A stretch of DNA of 64,000 nucleotides. Source: Nymphaea colorata. Lineage: Eukaryota > Streptophyta > Magnoliopsida > Nymphaeales > Nymphaeaceae. The position numbers and the translations under genes are program-made. The notes under the pieces are model-generated. The model was not told where the DNA came from. It was given only the letters and a program-made list of their open reading frames with translations, and did not search any database. Positions 45,301 to 59,400 of the stretch are shown in pieces (positions within the stretch are counted from its first letter, which is position 1; each line of letters begins with the position of its first letter). The DNA lies in contig NW_022205068.1 in assembly GCF_008831285.2 (NCBI RefSeq), positions 1 to 64,000 of the forward strand, given 5' to 3'.

Positions 45301-48168
45301 AACATGTTCAACACATTGGATTAACTATAGTGAAGCAAATGAACTGATTAAAGTCTCATCTGTATTCATACAAACTTGTGATTTCAGTACATTAAATCAA
45401 TCATTATAAATTAACAACATGTTGAACACATTGGATTAACTATAGGGGATCGAATGAAAGGCTTAAATCCTATTCGTATTGATACGAACTTGTGATTTCA
45501 ATCCCTTAAATCAATCAATATAAATAAAACAAGTCCAACTCATGTTATTAACAAAAAGGAGCCAATCAATTGCTTAAATTTCATTCATATTCATACAAAC
45601 GTTTCGTTTCAATACTTTTAACCGTTCAATATAAATGTAACAACAACTTAAAGTCATTGGATTAACGATAACTAAGCAAATGAATGGCATAACCCCCATT
45701 CATTTATATGAACTTGTGATTTCAAATCCTTAAATCGTTCTATGTAGACATAACAACAAGTTAAACGCATTCGATTGCCTACAATAATATGTATATGTAT
45801 AAAACGCGTAATATATGTATACGAGTGATAAGTATACGATAATACATATAACTAATTAAACGCGTTCAATTAACTTACATGATCAAATGAATAACATTTA
45901 TTTCATGCATATTCATTTGAACTTGTGATTTTGAAACCCTTAAATCATCCAATATAAGCGTAACATGTTCAACACATTGGATTAACTATAGTGAAGCAAA
46001 TGAACTGATAAAGTCTCATCTGTATTCATACAAACTTGTGATTTCAGTACATTAAATCAATCATTATAAATTAACAACATGTTGAACACATTGGATTAAC
46101 TATAGGGGATCGAATGAAAGGCTTAAATCCTATTCGTATTGATACGAACTTGTGATTTCAATCCCTTAAATCAATCAATATAAATAAAACAAGTCCAACT
46201 CATGTTATTAACAAAAAGGAGCCAATCAATTGCTTAAATTTCATTCATATTCATACAAACGTTTCGTTTCAATACTTTTAACCGTTCAATATAAATGTAA
46301 CAACAACTTAAAGTCATTGGATTAACGATAACTAAGCAAATGAATGGCATAACCCCATTCATTTATATGAACTTGTGATTTCAAATCCTTAAATCGTTCT
46401 ATGTAGACATAACAACAAGTTAAACGCATTCGATTGCCTACAATAATATGTATATGTATAAAACGCGTAATATATGTATACGAGTGATAAGTATACGATA
46501 ATACATATAACTAATTAAACGCGTTCAATTAACTTTACATGATCAAATGAATAACATTTATTTCATGCATATTCATTTGAACTTGTGATTTTGAAACCCT
46601 TAAATCATCCAATATAAGCGTAACATGTTCAACACATTGGATTAACTATAGTGAAGCAAATGAATGATTAAAGTCTCATCTGTATTCATACAAACTTGTG
46701 ATTTCAGTACATTAAATCAATCATTATAAATTAACAACATGTTGAACACATTGATTAACTATAGGGGATCGAATGAAAGGCTTAAATCCTATTCGTATTG
46801 ATACGAACTTGTGATTTCAATCCCTTAAATCAATCAATATAAATAAAACAAGTCCAACTCATGTTATTAACAATAAAGGAGCCAATCAATTGCTTAAATT
46901 TCATTCATATTCATACAAACGTTTCGTTTCAATACTTTTAACCGTTCAATATAAATGTAACAACAACTTAAAGTCATTGGATTAACGATAATAAGCAAAT
47001 GAATGGCATAACCCCCATTCATTTATATGAACTTGTGATTTCAATCCTTAAATCGTTCTATGTAGACATAACAACAAGTTAAACGCATTCGATTGCCTAC
47101 AATAATATGTATATGTATAAAACCGTAATATATGTATACGAGTGATAAGTATACGATAATACATATAACTAATTAAACGCGTTCAATTAACTTACATGAT
47201 CAAATGAATAACATTTATTTCATGCATATTCATTTGAACTTGTGATTTTGAAACCCTTAAATCATCCAATATAAGCGTAACATGTTCAACACATTGGATT
47301 AACTATAGTGAAGCAAATGAACTGATAAAGTCTCATCTGTATTCATACAAACTTGTGATTTCAGTACATTAAATCAATCATTATAAATTAACAACATGTT
47401 GAACACATTGGATTAACTATAGGGGATCGAATGAAAGGCTTAAATCCTATTCGTATTGATACGAACTTGTGATTTCAATCCCTTAAATCAATCAATATAA
47501 ATAAAACAAGTCCAACTCATGTTATTAACAATAAAGGAGCCAATCAATTGCTTAAATTTCATTCATATTCATACAAACGTTTCGTTTCAATACTTTTAAC
47601 CGTTCAATATAAATGTAACAACAACTTAAAGTCATTGGATTAACGATAACTAAGCAAATGAATGGCATAACCCCCATTCATTTATATGAACTTGTGATTT
47701 CAATCCTTAAATCGTTCTATGTAGACATAACAACAAGTTAAACGCATTCGATTGCCTACAATAATATGTATATGTATAAAACCGTAATATATGTATACGA
47801 GTGATAAGTATACGATAATACATATAACTAATTAAACGCGTTCAATTAACTTACATGATCAAATGAATAACATTTATTTCATGCATATTCATTTGAACTT
47901 GTGATTTTGAAACCCTTAAATCATCCAATATAAGCGTAACATGTTCAACACATTGGATTAACTATAGTGAAGCAAATGAACTGATAAAGTCTCATTGTAT
48001 TCATACAAACTTGTGATTTCAGTACATTAAATCAATCATTATAAATTAACAACATGTTGAACACATTGATTAACTATAGGGATCGAATGAAAGGCTTAAA
48101 TCTATTCGTATTGATACGAACTTGTGATTTCAATCCTTAAATCAATCAATAAATAAACAGTCAATAAT
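36330..48168 (+). repeat. Right-flank satellite layer, copies 56-73 (ACT / CAAAT / GAACT type)
   Basis: Eighteen monomers with the same variant combination as the left flank: ACT, CAAAT, usually TT and often GAACTG. AAAACGCG reappears (copies 60, 66, 68, 70, 71), as do the AACAAAAAGG S5 ends. AAAACGCG and AAAACCG alternate across copies 66-70, hinting at a two-monomer (~1.32 kb) higher-order period. A single GTATT substitution in the S4 CATTGGATT motif lies near 43,453. The last copy (47,556-48,168) loses bases towards its end as it enters the degraded junction at about 48.17 kb. Confidence 0.8.
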
Positions 48169-48504
48169 TACAATAAAGAAAAATTTATTTCATCATATTC
48201 ATAACTTTGTTTAAACTTAAATTCCAATATAAGCGTAACATGTTCAACACATTGGATTAACTATAGTGAAGCAAATGAATGAAAAGTCTCATTGTATTCA
48301 TACAAACTTGTGATTTCAGTACATTAAATCAATCATTATAAATTAACAACATGTTGAACACATTGATTAACTATAGGGATCGAATGAAAGGCTTAAATCC
48401 TATTCGTATTGATACGAACTTTGATTTCAATCCTTAAATCAATCAATATAAATAAAACAAGTCCAACTCATGTTATTAACAAAAAGGAGCAATCAATTGC
48501 TTAA
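48169..48504 (+). repeat. Shortened monomer lacking S1 and S2
   Basis: After the end of S5 at about 48,175 the sequence jumps to a thinned S3 head (about 48,183-48,215) and then to normal S3-S5. The S3 motif GCAAATGAA is at 47,972 and next at 48,271, 299 bp apart instead of about 660, so about 360 bp (S1 plus S2) is missing. The bases at the junction are thinned rather than cleanly joined, which looks like failed consensus more than a simple unequal-exchange deletion. Confidence 0.8.
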
Positions 48505-50129
48505 ATTTCATTCATATTCATACAAACGTTTCGTTTCAATACTTTTAACCGTTCAATATAAATGTAACAACAACTTAAAGTCATTGGATTAACGATAATA
48601 AGCAAATGAATGGCATAACCCCATTCATTTATATGAACTTGTGATTTCAATCCTTAAATCGTTCTATGTAGACATAACAACAAGTTAAACGCATTCGATT
48701 GCCTACAATAATATGTATATGTATAAAACCGTAATATATGTATACGAGTGATAAGTATACGATAATACATATAACTAATTAAACGCGTTCAATTAACTTA
48801 CATGATCAAATGAATAACATTTATTTCATGCATATTCATTTGAACTTGTGATTTTGAAACCCTTAAATCATCCAATATAAGCGTAACATGTTCAACACAT
48901 TGGATTAACTATAGTGAAGCAAATGAATGATTAAAGTCTCATTGTATTCATACAAACTTGTGATTTCAGTACATTAAATCAATCATTATAAATTAACAAC
49001 ATGTTGAACACATTGATTAACTATAGGGGATCGAATGAAAGGCTTAAATCCTATTCGTATTGATACGAACTTGTGATTTCAATCCCTTAAATCAATCAAT
49101 ATAAATAAAACAAGTCCAACTCATGTTATTAACAATAAAGGAGCCAATCAATTGCTTAAATTTCATTCATATTCATACAAACGTTTCGTTTCAATACTTT
49201 TAACCGTTCAATATAAATGTAACAACAACTTAAAGTCATTGGATTAACGATAATAAGCAAATGAATGGCATAACCCCATTCATTTATATGAACTTGTGAT
49301 TTCAATCCTTAAATCGTTCTATGTAGACATAACAACAAGTTAAACGCATTCGATTGCCTACAATAATATGTATATGTATAAAACCGTAATATATGTATAC
49401 GAGTGATAAGTATACGATAATACATATAACTAATTAAACGCGTTCAATTAACTTACATGATCAAATGAATAACATTTATTTCATGCATATTCATTTGAAC
49501 TTGTGATTTTGAAACCCTTAAATCATCCAATATAAGCGTAACATGTTCAACACATTGGATTAACTATAGTGAAGCAAATGAACTGATAAAGTCTCATTGT
49601 ATTCATACAAACTTGTGATTTCAGTACATTAAATCAATCATTATAAATTAACAACATGTTGAACACATTGATTAACTATAGGGATCGAATGAAAGGCTTA
49701 AATCCTATTCGTATTGATACGAACTTGTGATTTCAATCCCTTAAATCAATCAATATAAATAAAACAAGTCCAACTCATGTTATTAACAATAAAGGAGCAA
49801 TCAATTGCTTAAATTTCATTCATATTCATACAAACGTTTCGTTTCAATACTTTTAACCGTTCAATATAAATGTAACAACAACTTAAAGTCATTGGATTAA
49901 CGATAATAAGCAAATGAATGGCATAACCCCATTCATTTATATGAACTTGTGATTTCAATCTTAAATGTTCTATGTAGACATAACAACAAGTTAAACGCAT
50001 TCGATTGCTACAATAATATGTATATGTATAAAACGTAATATATGTATACGAGTGATAAGTATACGATAATACATATAACTAATTAAACCGTTCAATTAAC
50101 TTACATGATCAAATGAATAACATTATTTC

Positions 50130-50399
50130 ATATTCATTTGAACTTGTGATTTGAATTAATCTCAATAGTAACATTTAACATGATTAATATATAAGCAAAT
50201 GAATGATTAATGTATTATACAATTGATTATACATTAATCATATAATTAAAATTGAACAATTGATTAACTATAGATGAATGAAGCTTAAATCGTATTGATA
50301 CGAACTTGATTTAAATCAATATAAATAAACAAGTCAATATGTATTACAAGAGCAATCATTGTTAATTTCATATATACATTGTTATTTAACCGTTCAATA
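50130..50399 (+). repeat. Degraded satellite leading into orientation switch
   Basis: The satellite is recognisable in correct order, with remnants of S3, S4, S5 and the start of S1 (AACCGTTCAATA at 50,388-50,399), but bases are lost throughout so each remnant is much shorter than normal. Substitutions are few compared with the missing bases. This pattern fits a collapsed consensus at a poorly supported join. The next base begins reverse-oriented S5. Confidence 0.8.
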
Positions 50400-53300
50400 A
50401 AGTTCGTATCAATACGAATAGATTTAAGCCTTTCATTCGATCCCTATAGTTAATCAATGTGTTCAACATGTTGTTAATTTATAATGATTGATTTAATGTA
50501 CTGAAATCACAAGTTTGTATGAATACAGATGAGACTTTAATCAGTTCATTTGCTTCACTATAGTTAATCCAATGTGTTGAACATGTTACGCTTATATTGG
50601 ATGATTTAAGGGTTTCAAAATCACAAGTTCAAATGAATATGCATGAAATAAATGTTATTCATTTGATCATGTAAGTTAATTGAACGCGTTTAATTAGTTA
50701 TATGTATTATCGTATACTTATCACTCGTATACATATATTACGCGTTTTATACATATACATATTATTGTAGGCAATCGAATGCGTTTAACTTGTTGTTATG
50801 TCTACATAGAACGATTTAAGGATTTGAAATCACAAGTTCATATAAATGAATGGGGGTTATGCCATTCATTTGCTTATTATCGTTAATCCAATGACTTTAA
50901 GTTGTTGTTACATTTATATTGAACGGTTAAAAGTATTGAAACGAAACGTTTGTATGAATATGAATGAAATTTAAGCAATTGATTGGCTCCTTTATTGTTA
51001 ATAACATGAGTTGGACTTGTTTTATTTATATTGATTGATTTAAGGGATTGAAATCACAAGTTCGTATCAATACGAATAGGATTTAAGCCTTTCATTCGAT
51101 CCCCTATAGTTAATCCAATGTGTTCAACATGTTGTTAATTTATAATGATTGATTTAATGTACTGAAATCACAAGTTTGTATGAATACAGATGAGACTTTA
51201 TCAGTTCATTTGCTTCACTATAGTTAATCCAATGTGTTGAACATGTTACGCTTATATTGGATGATTTAAGGGTTTCAAAATCACAAGTTCAAATGAATAT
51301 GCATGAAATAAATGTTATTCATTTGATCATGTAAAGTTAATTGAACGCGTTTAATTAGTTATATGTATTATCGTATACTTATCACTCGTATACATATATT
51401 ACGTGTTTTATACATATACATATTATTGTAGGCAATCGAATGCGTTTAACTTGTTGTTATGTCTACATAGAACGATTTAAGGATTTGAAATCACAAGTTC
51501 ATATAAATGAATGGGGGTTATGCCATTCATTTGCTTACTTATCGTTAATCCAATGACTTTAAGTTGTTGTTACATTTATATTGAACGGTTAAAAGTATTG
51601 AAACGAAACGTTTGTATGAATATGAATGAAATTTAAGCAATTGATTGGCTCCTTTATTGTTAATAACATGAGTTGGACTTGTTTTATTTATATTGATTGA
51701 TTTAAGGGATTGAAATCACAAGTTCGTATCAATACGAATAGGATTTAAGCCTTTCATTCGATCCCCTATAGTTAATCCAATGTGTTCAACATGTTGTTAA
51801 TTTATAATGATTGATTTAATGTACTGAAATCACAAGTTTGTATGAATACAGATGAGACTTTAATCAGTTCATTTGCTTCACTATAGTTAATCCAATGTGT
51901 TGAACATGTTACGCTTATATTGGATGATTTAAGGGTTTCAAAATCACAAGTTCAAATGAATATGCATGAAATAAATGTTATTCATTTGATCATGTAAGTT
52001 AATTGAACGCGTTTAATTAGTTATATGTATTATCGTATACTTATCACTCGTATACATATATTACGGTTTTATACATATACATATTATTGTAGGCAATCGA
52101 ATGCGTTTAACTTGTTGTTATGTCTACATAGAACGATTTAAGGATTTGAAATCACAAGTTCATATAAATGAATGGGGGTTATGCCATTCATTTGCTTATT
52201 ATCGTTAATCCAATGACTTTAAGTTGTTGTTACATTTATATTGAACGGTTAAAAGTATTGAAACGAAACGTTTGTATGAATATGAATGAAATTTAAGCAA
52301 TTGATTGGCTCCTTTATTGTTAATAACATGAGTTGGACTTGTTTTATTTATATTGATTGATTTAAGGGATTGAAATCACAAGTTCGTATCAATACGAATA
52401 GGATTTAAGCCTTTCATTCGATCCCCTATAGTTAATCCAATGTGTTCAACATGTTGTTAATTTATAATGATTGATTTAATGTACTGAAATCACAAGTTTG
52501 TATGAATACAGATGAGACTTTAATCAGTTCATTTGCTTCACTATAGTTAATCCAATGTGTTGAACATGTTACGCTTATATTGGATGATTTAAGGGTTTCA
52601 AAATCACAAGTTCAAATGAATATGCATGAAATAAATGTTATTCATTTGATCATGTAAGTTAATTGAACGCGTTTAATTAGTTATATGTATTATCGTATAC
52701 TTATCACTCGTATACATATATTACGGTTTTATACATATACATATTATTGTAGGCAATCGAATGCGTTTAACTTGTTGTTATGTCTACATAGAACGATTTA
52801 AGGATTTGAAATCACAAGTTCATATAAATGAATGGGGGTTATGCCATTCATTTGCTTAGTTATCGTTAATCCAATGACTTTAAGTTGTTGTTACATTTAT
52901 ATTGAACGGTTAAAAGTATTGAAACGAAACGTTTGTATGAATATGAATGAAATTTAAGCAATTGATTGGCTCCTTTATTGTTAATAACATGAGTTGGACT
53001 TGTTTTATTTATATTGATTGATTTAAGGGATTGAAATCACAAGTTCGTATCAATACGAATAGGATTTAAGCCTTTCATTCGATCCCCTATAGTTAATCCA
53101 ATGTGTTCAACATGTTGTTAATTTATAATGATTGATTTAATGTACTGAAATCACAAGTTTGTATGAATACAGATGAGACTTTAATCAGTTCATTTGCTTC
53201 ACTATAGTTAATCCAATGTGTTGAACATGTTACGCTTATATTGGACGATTTAAGGGTTTCAAAATCACAAGTTCAAATGAATATGCATGAAATAAATGTT

Positions 53301-55369
53301 ATTCATTTGATCATGTAAAGTTAATTGAACGCGTTTAATTATTATATGTATTATCGTATACTTATCACTCGTATACATATATTACGTGTTTTATACATAT
53401 ACATATTATTGTAGGCAATCGAATGCGTTTAACTTGTTGTTATGTCTACATAGAACGATTTAAGGATTTGAAATCACAAGTTCATATAAATGAATGGGGG
53501 TTATGCCATTCATTTGCTTACTTATCGTTAATCCAATGACTTTAAGTTGTTGTTACATTTATATTGAACGGTTAAAAGTATTGAAACGAAACGTTTGTAT
53601 GAATATGAATGAAATTTAAGCAATTGATTGGCTCCTTTATTGTTAATAACATGAGTTGGACTTGTTTTATTTATATTGATTGATTTAAGGGATTGAAATC
53701 ACAAGTTCGTATCAATACGAATAGGATTTAAGCCTTTCATTCGATCCCCTATAGTTAATCCAATGTGTTCAACATGTTGTTAATTTATAATGATTGATTT
53801 AATGTACTGAAATCACAAGTTTGTATGAATACAATGAGACTTTAATCAGTTCATTTGCTTCACTATAGTTAATCCAATGTGTTGAACATGTTACGCTTAT
53901 ATTGGATGATTTAAGGGTTTCAAAATCACAAGTTCAAATGAATATGCATGAAATAAATGTTATTCATTTGATCATGTAAAGTTAATTGAACGCGTTTAAT
54001 TAGTTATATGTATTATCGTATACTTATCACTCGTATACATATATTACGTGTTTTATACATATACATATTATTGTAGGCAATCGAATGCGTTTAACTTGTT
54101 GTTATGTCTACATAGAACGATTTAAGGATTTGAAATCACAAGTTCATATAAATGAATGGGGGTTATGCCATTCATTTGCTTACTTATCGTTAATCCAATG
54201 ACTTTAAGTTGTTGTTACATTTATATTGAACGGTTAAAAGTATTGAAACGAAACGTTTGTATGAATATGAATGAAATTTAAGCAATTGATTGGCTCCTTT
54301 ATTGTTAATAACATGAGTTGGACTTGTTTTATTTATATTGATTGATTTAAGGGATTGAAATCACAAGTTCGTATCAATACGAATAGGATTTAAGCCTTTC
54401 ATTCGATCCCCTATAGTTAATCCAATGTGTTCAACATGTTGTTAATTTATAATGATTGATTTAATGTACTGAAATCACAAGTTTGTATGAATACAGATGA
54501 GACTTTAATCAGTTCATTTGCTTCACTATAGTTAATCCAATGTGTTGAACATGTTACGCTTATATTGGATGATTTAAGGGTTTCAAAATCACAAGTTCAA
54601 ATGAATATGCATGAAATAAATGTTATTCATTTGATCATGTAAAGTTAATTGAACGCGTTTAATTAGTTATATGTATTATCGTATACTTATCACTCGTATA
54701 CATATATTACGTGTTTTATACATATACATATTATTGTAGGCAATCGAATGCGTTTAACTTGTTGTTATGTCTACATAGAACGATTTAAGGATTGAAATCA
54801 CAAGTTCATATAAATGAATGGGGGTTATGCCATTCATTTGCTTATTATCGTTAATCCAATGACTTTAAGTTGTTGTTACATTTATATTGAACGGTTAAAA
54901 GTATTGAAACGAAACGTTTGTATGAATATGAATGAAATTTAAGCAATTGATTGGCTCCTTTATTGTTAATAACATGAGTTGGACTTGTTTTATTTATATT
55001 GATTGATTTAAGGGATTGAAATCACAAGTTCGTATCAATACGAATAGGATTTAAGCCTTTCATTCGATCCCCTATAGTTAATCCAATGTGTTCAACATGT
55101 TGTTAATTTATAATGATTGATTTAATGTACTGAAATCACAAGTTTGTATGAATACAGATGAGACTTTATCAGTTCATTTGCTTCACTATAGTTAATCCAA
55201 TGTGTTGAACATGTTACGCTTATATTGGATGATTTAAGGGTTTCAAAATCACAAGTTCAAATGAATATGCATGAAATAAATGTTATTCATTTGATCATGT
55301 AAGTTAATTGAACGCGTTTAATTATTATATGTATTATCGTATACTTATCACTCGTATACATATATTACG

Positions 55370-55531
55370 TTTTATACATATACATTATTGTAGCAATCGT
55401 TTAACTTGTTTATTCTATACGATTTGATTAATTCATATAATGATGTTATCATTCATTTGTTATTATCTTATAATTTTTTTTTTTTATATTGACGTTAATA
55501 TTGTTTGTATTTTTTTGATTGTTTTTTTTTT

Positions 55532-55610
<79 letters not shown>

Positions 55611-55680
55611 TTTTTTTTCATTATTTCATGTTTAATGTTCTTATATTTTTTTTTAAATAATTCATGAAATAATGTTATTC
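55370..55680 (-). repeat. Collapsed monomer with poly-T tract
   Basis: Here a reverse monomer is about 268 bp short: the GATCATGTAAGTTAATTG motif is at 55,293 and next at 55,685 (392 bp). Sequence after 55,385 follows reverse S2 then S1 with progressive loss of non-T bases, passes through an uninterrupted run of 69 T (55,534-55,602), then resumes as thinned reverse S4/S3 (for example CATGTTTAATGTTCTTATAT). No other sequence is present on either side, so there is no retroelement body. It is best read as a low-quality consensus filler. Confidence 0.8.
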
Positions 55681-56169
55681 ATTTGATCATGTAAGTTAAT
55701 TGAACGCGTTTAATTAGTTATATGTATTATCGTATACTTATCACTCGTATACATATATTACGTGTTTTATACATATACATATTATTGTAGGCAATCGAAT
55801 GCGTTTAACTTGTTGTTATGTCTACATAGAACGATTTAAGGATTTGAAATCACAAGTTCATATAAATGAATGGGGGTTATGCCATTCATTTGCTTATTAT
55901 CGTTAATCCAATGACTTTAAGTTGTTGTTACATTTATATTGAACGGTTAAAAGTATTGAAACGAAACGTTTGTATGAATATGAATGAAATTTAAGCAATT
56001 GATTGGCTCCTTTATTGTTAATAACATGAGTTGGACTTGTTTTATTTATATTGATTGATTTAAGGGATTGAAATCACAAGTTCGTATCAATACGAATAGG
56101 ATTTAAGCCTTTCATTCGATCCCCTATAGTTAATCAATGTGTTCAACATGTTGTTAATTTATAATGATT

Positions 56170-56400
56170 GATTTAATTATGAAATACAAGTTTTATGAAT
56201 AAATGAACTTTTCATTATTGCTTCACTATAGTTAATCCAATGTGTTAACATGTTAAATAAAGTTAAATGAATACATGAAATAAATGTTATTCATTTGATC
56301 ATGTAAGTTAATTGAACGCGTTTAATTATTATATGTATTATCGTATATTATATCGTATACATATATTACGTTTTATACATATACATATTATTGTAGCAAT
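56170..56400 (-). repeat. Thinned reverse monomer, S4-S2 region
   Basis: Reverse-oriented S4, S3 and S2 remain in order but lose scattered bases, and part of S3 is gone (56,245-56,280 compresses about 60-70 bp). The anchor spacing is 612 bp here and 638 bp in the next copy instead of about 660. This is a second weak-consensus patch less than 1 kb after the poly-T patch. Confidence 0.75.
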
Positions 56401-59400
56401 CGAATGCGTTTAACTTGTTGTTATGTCTACATAGAACGATTTAAGGATTGAAATCACAAGTTCATATAAATGAATGGGGTTATGCATTCATTGCTTATTA
56501 TCGTTAATCAATGACTTTAAGTTGTTGTTACATTTATATTGAACGGTTAAAAGTATTGAAACGAAACGTTTGTATGAATATGAATGAATTTAAGCAATTG
56601 ATTGCTCTTTTGTTAATAACATGAGTTGACTTGTTTTATTTATATTGATTGATTTAAGGATTGAAATCACAAGTTCGTATCAATACGAATAGGATTTAAG
56701 CCTTTCATTCGATCCCTATAGTTAATCAATGTGTTCAACATGTTGTTAATTTATAATGATTGATTTAATGTACTGAAATCACAAGTTTGTATGAATACAA
56801 TGAGACTTTAATCATTCATTTGCTTCACTATAGTTAATCCAATGTGTTGAACATGTTACGCTTATATTGGATGATTTAAGGGTTTCAAAATCACAAGTTC
56901 AAATGAATATGCATGAAATAAATGTTATTCATTTGATCATGTAAGTTAATTGAACGCGTTTAATTAGTTATATGTATTATCGTATACTTATCACTCGTAT
57001 ACATATATTACGGTTTTATACATATACATATTATTGTAGGCAATCGAATGCGTTTAACTTGTTGTTATGTCTACATAGAACGATTTAAGGATTTGAAATC
57101 ACAAGTTCATATAAATGAATGGGGGTTATGCCATTCATTTGCTTATTATCGTTAATCCAATGACTTTAAGTTGTTGTTACATTTATATTGAACGGTTAAA
57201 AGTATTGAAACGAAACGTTTGTATGAATATGAATGAAATTTAAGCAATTGATTGGCTCCTTTATTGTTAATAACATGAGTTGGACTTGTTTTATTTATAT
57301 TGATTGATTTAAGGGATTGAAATCACAAGTTCGTATCAATACGAATAGGATTTAAGCCTTTCATTCGATCCCCTATAGTTAATCCAATGTGTTCAACATG
57401 TTGTTAATTTATAATGATTGATTTAATGTACTGAAATCACAAGTTTGTATGAATACAGATGAGACTTTAATCATTCATTTGCTTCACTATAGTTAATCCA
57501 ATGTGTTGAACATGTTACGCTTATATTGGATGATTTAAGGGTTTCAAAATCACAAGTTCAAATGAATATGCATGAAATAAATGTTATTCATTTGATCATG
57601 TAAAGTTAATTGAACGCGTTTAATTAGTTATATGTATTATCGTATACTTATCACTCGTATACATATATTACGTGTTTTATACATATACATATTATTGTAG
57701 GCAATCGAATGCGTTTAACTTGTTGTTATGTCTACATAGAACGATTTAAGGATTGAAATCACAAGTTCATATAAATGAATGGGGGTTATGCCATTCATTT
57801 GCTTAGTTATCGTTAATCCAATGACTTTAAGTTGTTGTTACATTTATATTGAACGGTTAAAAGTATTGAAACGAAACGTTTGTATGAATATGAATGAAAT
57901 TTAAGCAATTGATTGGCTCCTTTATTGTTAATAACATGAGTTGGACTTGTTTTATTTATATTGATTGATTTAAGGGATTGAAATCACAAGTTCGTATCAA
58001 TACGAATAGGATTTAAGCCTTTCATTCGATCCCCTATAGTTAATCCAATGTGTTCAACATGTTGTTAATTTATAATGATTGATTTAATGTACTGAAATCA
58101 CAAGTTTGTATGAATACAGATGAGACTTTAATCATTCATTTGCTTCACTATAGTTAATCCAATGTGTTGAACATGTTACGCTTATATTGGATGATTTAAG
58201 GGTTTCAAAATCACAAGTTCAAATGAATATGCATGAAATAAATGTTATTCATTTGATCATGTAAGTTAATTGAACGCGTTTAATTAGTTATATGTATTAT
58301 CGTATACTTATCACTCGTATACATATATTACGTGTTTTATACATATACATATTATTGTAGGCAATCGAATGCGTTTAACTTGTTGTTATGTCTACATAGA
58401 ACGATTTAAGGATTTGAAATCACAAGTTCATATAAATGAATGGGGGTTATGCCATTCATTTGCTTATTATCGTTAATCCAATGACTTTAAGTTGTTGTTA
58501 CATTTATATTGAACGGTTAAAAGTATTGAAACGAAACGTTTGTATGAATATGAATGAAATTTAAGCAATTGATTGGCTCCTTTATTGTTAATAACATGAG
58601 TTGGACTTGTTTTATTTATATTGATTGATTTAAGGGATTGAAATCACAAGTTCGTATCAATACGAATAGGATTTAAGCCTTTCATTCGATCCCCTATAGT
58701 TAATCCAATGTGTTCAACATGTTGTTAATTTATAATGATTGATTTAATGTACTGAAATCACAAGTTTGTATGAATACAGATGAGACTTTAATCATTCATT
58801 TGCTTCACTATAGTTAATCCAATGTGTTGAACATGTTACGCTTATATTGGATGATTTAAGGGTTTCAAAATCACAAGTTCAAATGAATATGCATGAAATA
58901 AATGTTATTCATTTGATCATGTAAGTTAATTGAACGCGTTTAATTAGTTATATGTATTATCGTATACTTATCACTCGTATACATATATTACGTGTTTTAT
59001 ACATATACATATTATTGTAGGCAATCGAATGCGTTTAACTTGTTGTTATGTCTACATAGAACGATTTAAGGATTGAAATCACAAGTTCATATAAATGAAT
59101 GGGGGTTATGCCATTCATTTGCTTATTATCGTTAATCCAATGACTTTAAGTTGTTGTTACATTTATATTGAACGGTTAAAAGTATTGAAACGAAACGTTT
59201 GTATGAATATGAATGAAATTTAAGCAATTGATTGGCTCCTTTTTGTTAATAACATGAGTTGGACTTGTTTTATTTATATTGATTGATTTAAGGGATTGAA
59301 ATCACAAGTTCGTATCAATACGAATAGGATTTAAGCCTTTCATTCGATCCCCTATAGTTAATCCAATGTGTTCAACATGTTGTTAATTTATAATGATTGA

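Larger units (their letters stand above)
1..50399 (+). repeat. Tandem satellite array, ~660-bp monomer, forward block (about 77 copies)
   Basis: Head-to-tail copies of one AT-rich monomer. Monomer starts (ATTTCATTCATATTC) were read at 1, 656, 1313, 1972, 2632, 3291, 3953, 4613, 5271, 5932, 6590 and so on to 47,556, 48,505, 49,170 and 49,813, with a partial copy from about 50,365. Spacing is 655-663 bp for the first 73 copies. Copies differ mostly by single-base indels at a fixed set of sites. Stops occur in all frames and no long ORF survives, so the array is non-coding. Length, homogeneity and AT richness fit centromeric or pericentromeric satellite DNA; that location is inference. The array starts in phase at base 1 and is not seen to end, so the true array is larger than this window. 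Confidence 0.98.

Noticed and set aside
49809-50000. 63-codon ORF on the minus strand with an internally repeated Cys-Cys-Tyr motif
   Set aside because: It is a translation of S2 and S1; its internal repeat mirrors the subunit homology. It is open only because single bases are missing in this copy, and other copies have stops in this frame.
1-50399. CRISPR array
   Set aside because: The repeat unit is about 660 bp and directly tandem with no unique spacers; no cas genes are present.
55534-55602. Poly-T as the tail of a minus-strand retroelement
   Set aside because: Both sides are decayed satellite in the expected order; no element body or target duplication is visible.
55440-55667. 75-codon ORF rich in phenylalanine
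   Set aside because: It reads through the poly-T tract and thinned satellite; low complexity with no start context or homologous frame elsewhere.
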